Part shown: in pieces, positions 63,140-64,000 of the stretch
How the letters are laid out: the number at the start of each line of letters is the position of its first letter
How positions within the stretch are numbered: position 1 is the first letter of the stretch
From: Micrasema longulum
Lineage: Eukaryota > Arthropoda > Insecta > Trichoptera > Brachycentridae
DNA: 64,000 nucleotides
Reading direction: 5' to 3'
NCBI GenBank assembly: GCA_022494885.1
Contig: JAGVSM010002780.1
Location: forward strand, 1-64,000
Notes under the pieces: generated by a model
What the model saw: the letters and a program-made list of their open reading frames with translations, nothing else
The model's database searches: none
Told to the model about the DNA's origin: nothing
Program-made: the position numbers and the translations under genes

Positions 63140-63725
63140 CCCTGATAAATGTTTCATTTTACAGTGTTTCAAAAATATTTTTTTTTAATTCACAAAATTT
63201 CGTAGAAAAAATATCTAAATGGGGACAAAGTAAGTTCAATTTGCAGCAGCTACGATAAATAAATGAGTTTTGAACATATTTTTTTCGTGCAATGGATTAT
63301 ACAAAAAAAACAACTTGTCGCGTTGACTTTACGGGACAGTTGAAATACGCTCTAAGAGATATGGACTATCGATAAAATTGTTTACAATTTCGAAGAGGAA
63401 AGAGATCAGAAATGCTTCTACGTTTAGTAAGGGAAGTTAAACTATGAAAGGAAGAAGAGTCTTCGTACTAGTCAAAATAAGTATGAGATTTACGATCCAG
63501 AAGTTTAAGAAGTCTATTCCGTATCCTATCTAGTTGTGACATTTAAATTGAATATCCAGGATTCCAAACAACAGAAGCAAACTCAAGATGGCTGCGGACG
63601 TATGCATTATAAGAATTTTGAGGGATGTGGTTGTTTCGAATGGTTGAGTGGTGAGTATAATAAAGCCCAGATTTCTGTAAGCCTTATTTACAGACGCCTA
63701 AATATGGAAATCAAATAAGATTAAG
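63140..63725 (-). pseudogene. Jockey-like LINE, thumb and C-terminus
   Basis: Minus strand: KAYRNLGFIIRTTQPF-like start, ILYNAYVRSHLEFASVVWNP, GYSI, DRIRNRLLKLLDRKSHTYFD, then after shifts FLFEIVNNFIDSPYLLERI, FNCPVKSTRQ, YVQNSFIYRSCCKLNLL and a final FE-L. This matches the order of the other Jockey-like tails in the window. Many frame changes; the RT palm is absent. Confidence 0.65.
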
Positions 63726-63726
63726 A

Positions 63727-63815
63727 AAATTAGTGGTTAAAAACCACGCTGTTTTATTTATTATACTATAATGAATAACCACAAAGTTAGTCCTTCAAAT
63801 ACAAAATTTATATTA
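63727..63815 (+). repeat. Family c element end, outer part
   Basis: AATTAGTGGTTAAAAACCAC, GCTGTTTTATTTATTATAC, TATAATGAATAACCACAAAG and TTAGTCCTTCAAATACAAAA match 41625-41715. The hammerhead-like part is missing because the LINE tail adjoins it. Confidence 0.55.
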
Positions 63816-64000
63816 AAATTATTTTCTAACTTAACTTTTAAAAAATAATTTAGTATCGTCAGCAAACATGACAAAATTAGAATTTGCCAATGTCATTAAT
63901 GTAAATTAAAATAAACATACTATTATTTCTATAACATATTATTATGTAATACGTTAACGCAGATAGTCACAACTATTGAGACCTTAAAAATTGTGCACAA
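63816..64000. other. Unrecognised AT-rich stretch
   Basis: Nothing recognised. Confidence 0.3.

Overview
The window is AT-rich, intron/intergenic-type animal DNA, and everything recognisable in it is transposable-element material. The best-supported guess is an insect (or at least arthropod) nuclear genome with a large repeat load. This rests on the LINE types (Jockey/CR1-like, RTE-like, an R1-like zinc-knuckle tail, an L2-like tail), Tc1/mariner-type transposase tails, Penelope-like elements and several tRNA-headed SINEs. I cannot fix the order or species. I found no intact host gene. One 25-codon THAP-like start followed by a perfect splice donor (30273-30346), and three CpG/GC-rich patches (20580, 31020, 35390), are the only hints of host genes or promoters.

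Layout. 0-5.6 kb: a hammerhead-bearing foldback repeat, a LINE inserted in antisense into another LINE of the same family, a TG/TA microsatellite, an RTE-like tail and a tRNA-headed repeat. 6.6-10.2 kb: a cluster of Penelope-like material, including one copy with a perfect 12-bp target-site duplication (8116-8807), then a 762-bp element with 127-bp terminal inverted repeats. 10.4-17 kb: Jockey/CR1-like and L2-like LINE tails, a SINE and an inverted pair of hammerhead-like motifs. 18-28.8 kb: foldback repeats (families D, F, G), SINEs A, B and C, RT fragments and a palindromic element inserted at a LINE stop codon. 29-40.6 kb: RTE-like, R1-like and Jockey-like tails, a mariner tail, CpG-rich patches. 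41-51.6 kb: a hammerhead-type inverted pair split by a SINE, more LINE tails, a DDE transposase tail, a LINE with the rearrangement expected of twin priming, and repeat families D, F and G. 51.6-64 kb: mostly unrecognised AT-rich DNA with scattered LINE tails, a SINE, microsatellites and a split family F repeat.

The unifying observation is that at least eight otherwise different repeat families carry the same small RNA-like design: a CUGANGA-type heptamer, one spare base, a hairpin (stem II), GAAA, then a short self-complementary or near-self-complementary box (ACGU, ACCGGU, ACCCGGU). This is the hammerhead ribozyme core. Hammerheads are known in the terminal repeats of Penelope-like retroelements, and one family here is clearly Penelope-like (GIY-YIG tail). 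The other families carry the same signature with different sequence, usually as inverted pairs, which suggests a diverse community of ribozyme-bearing elements. Activity is not shown by sequence alone.

Nearly all coding matches are 5'-truncated, frameshifted or interrupted by stops, as expected of dead LINE copies. Repeat family letters (A-G) and hammerhead family letters (a-g) are labels used only in this report.
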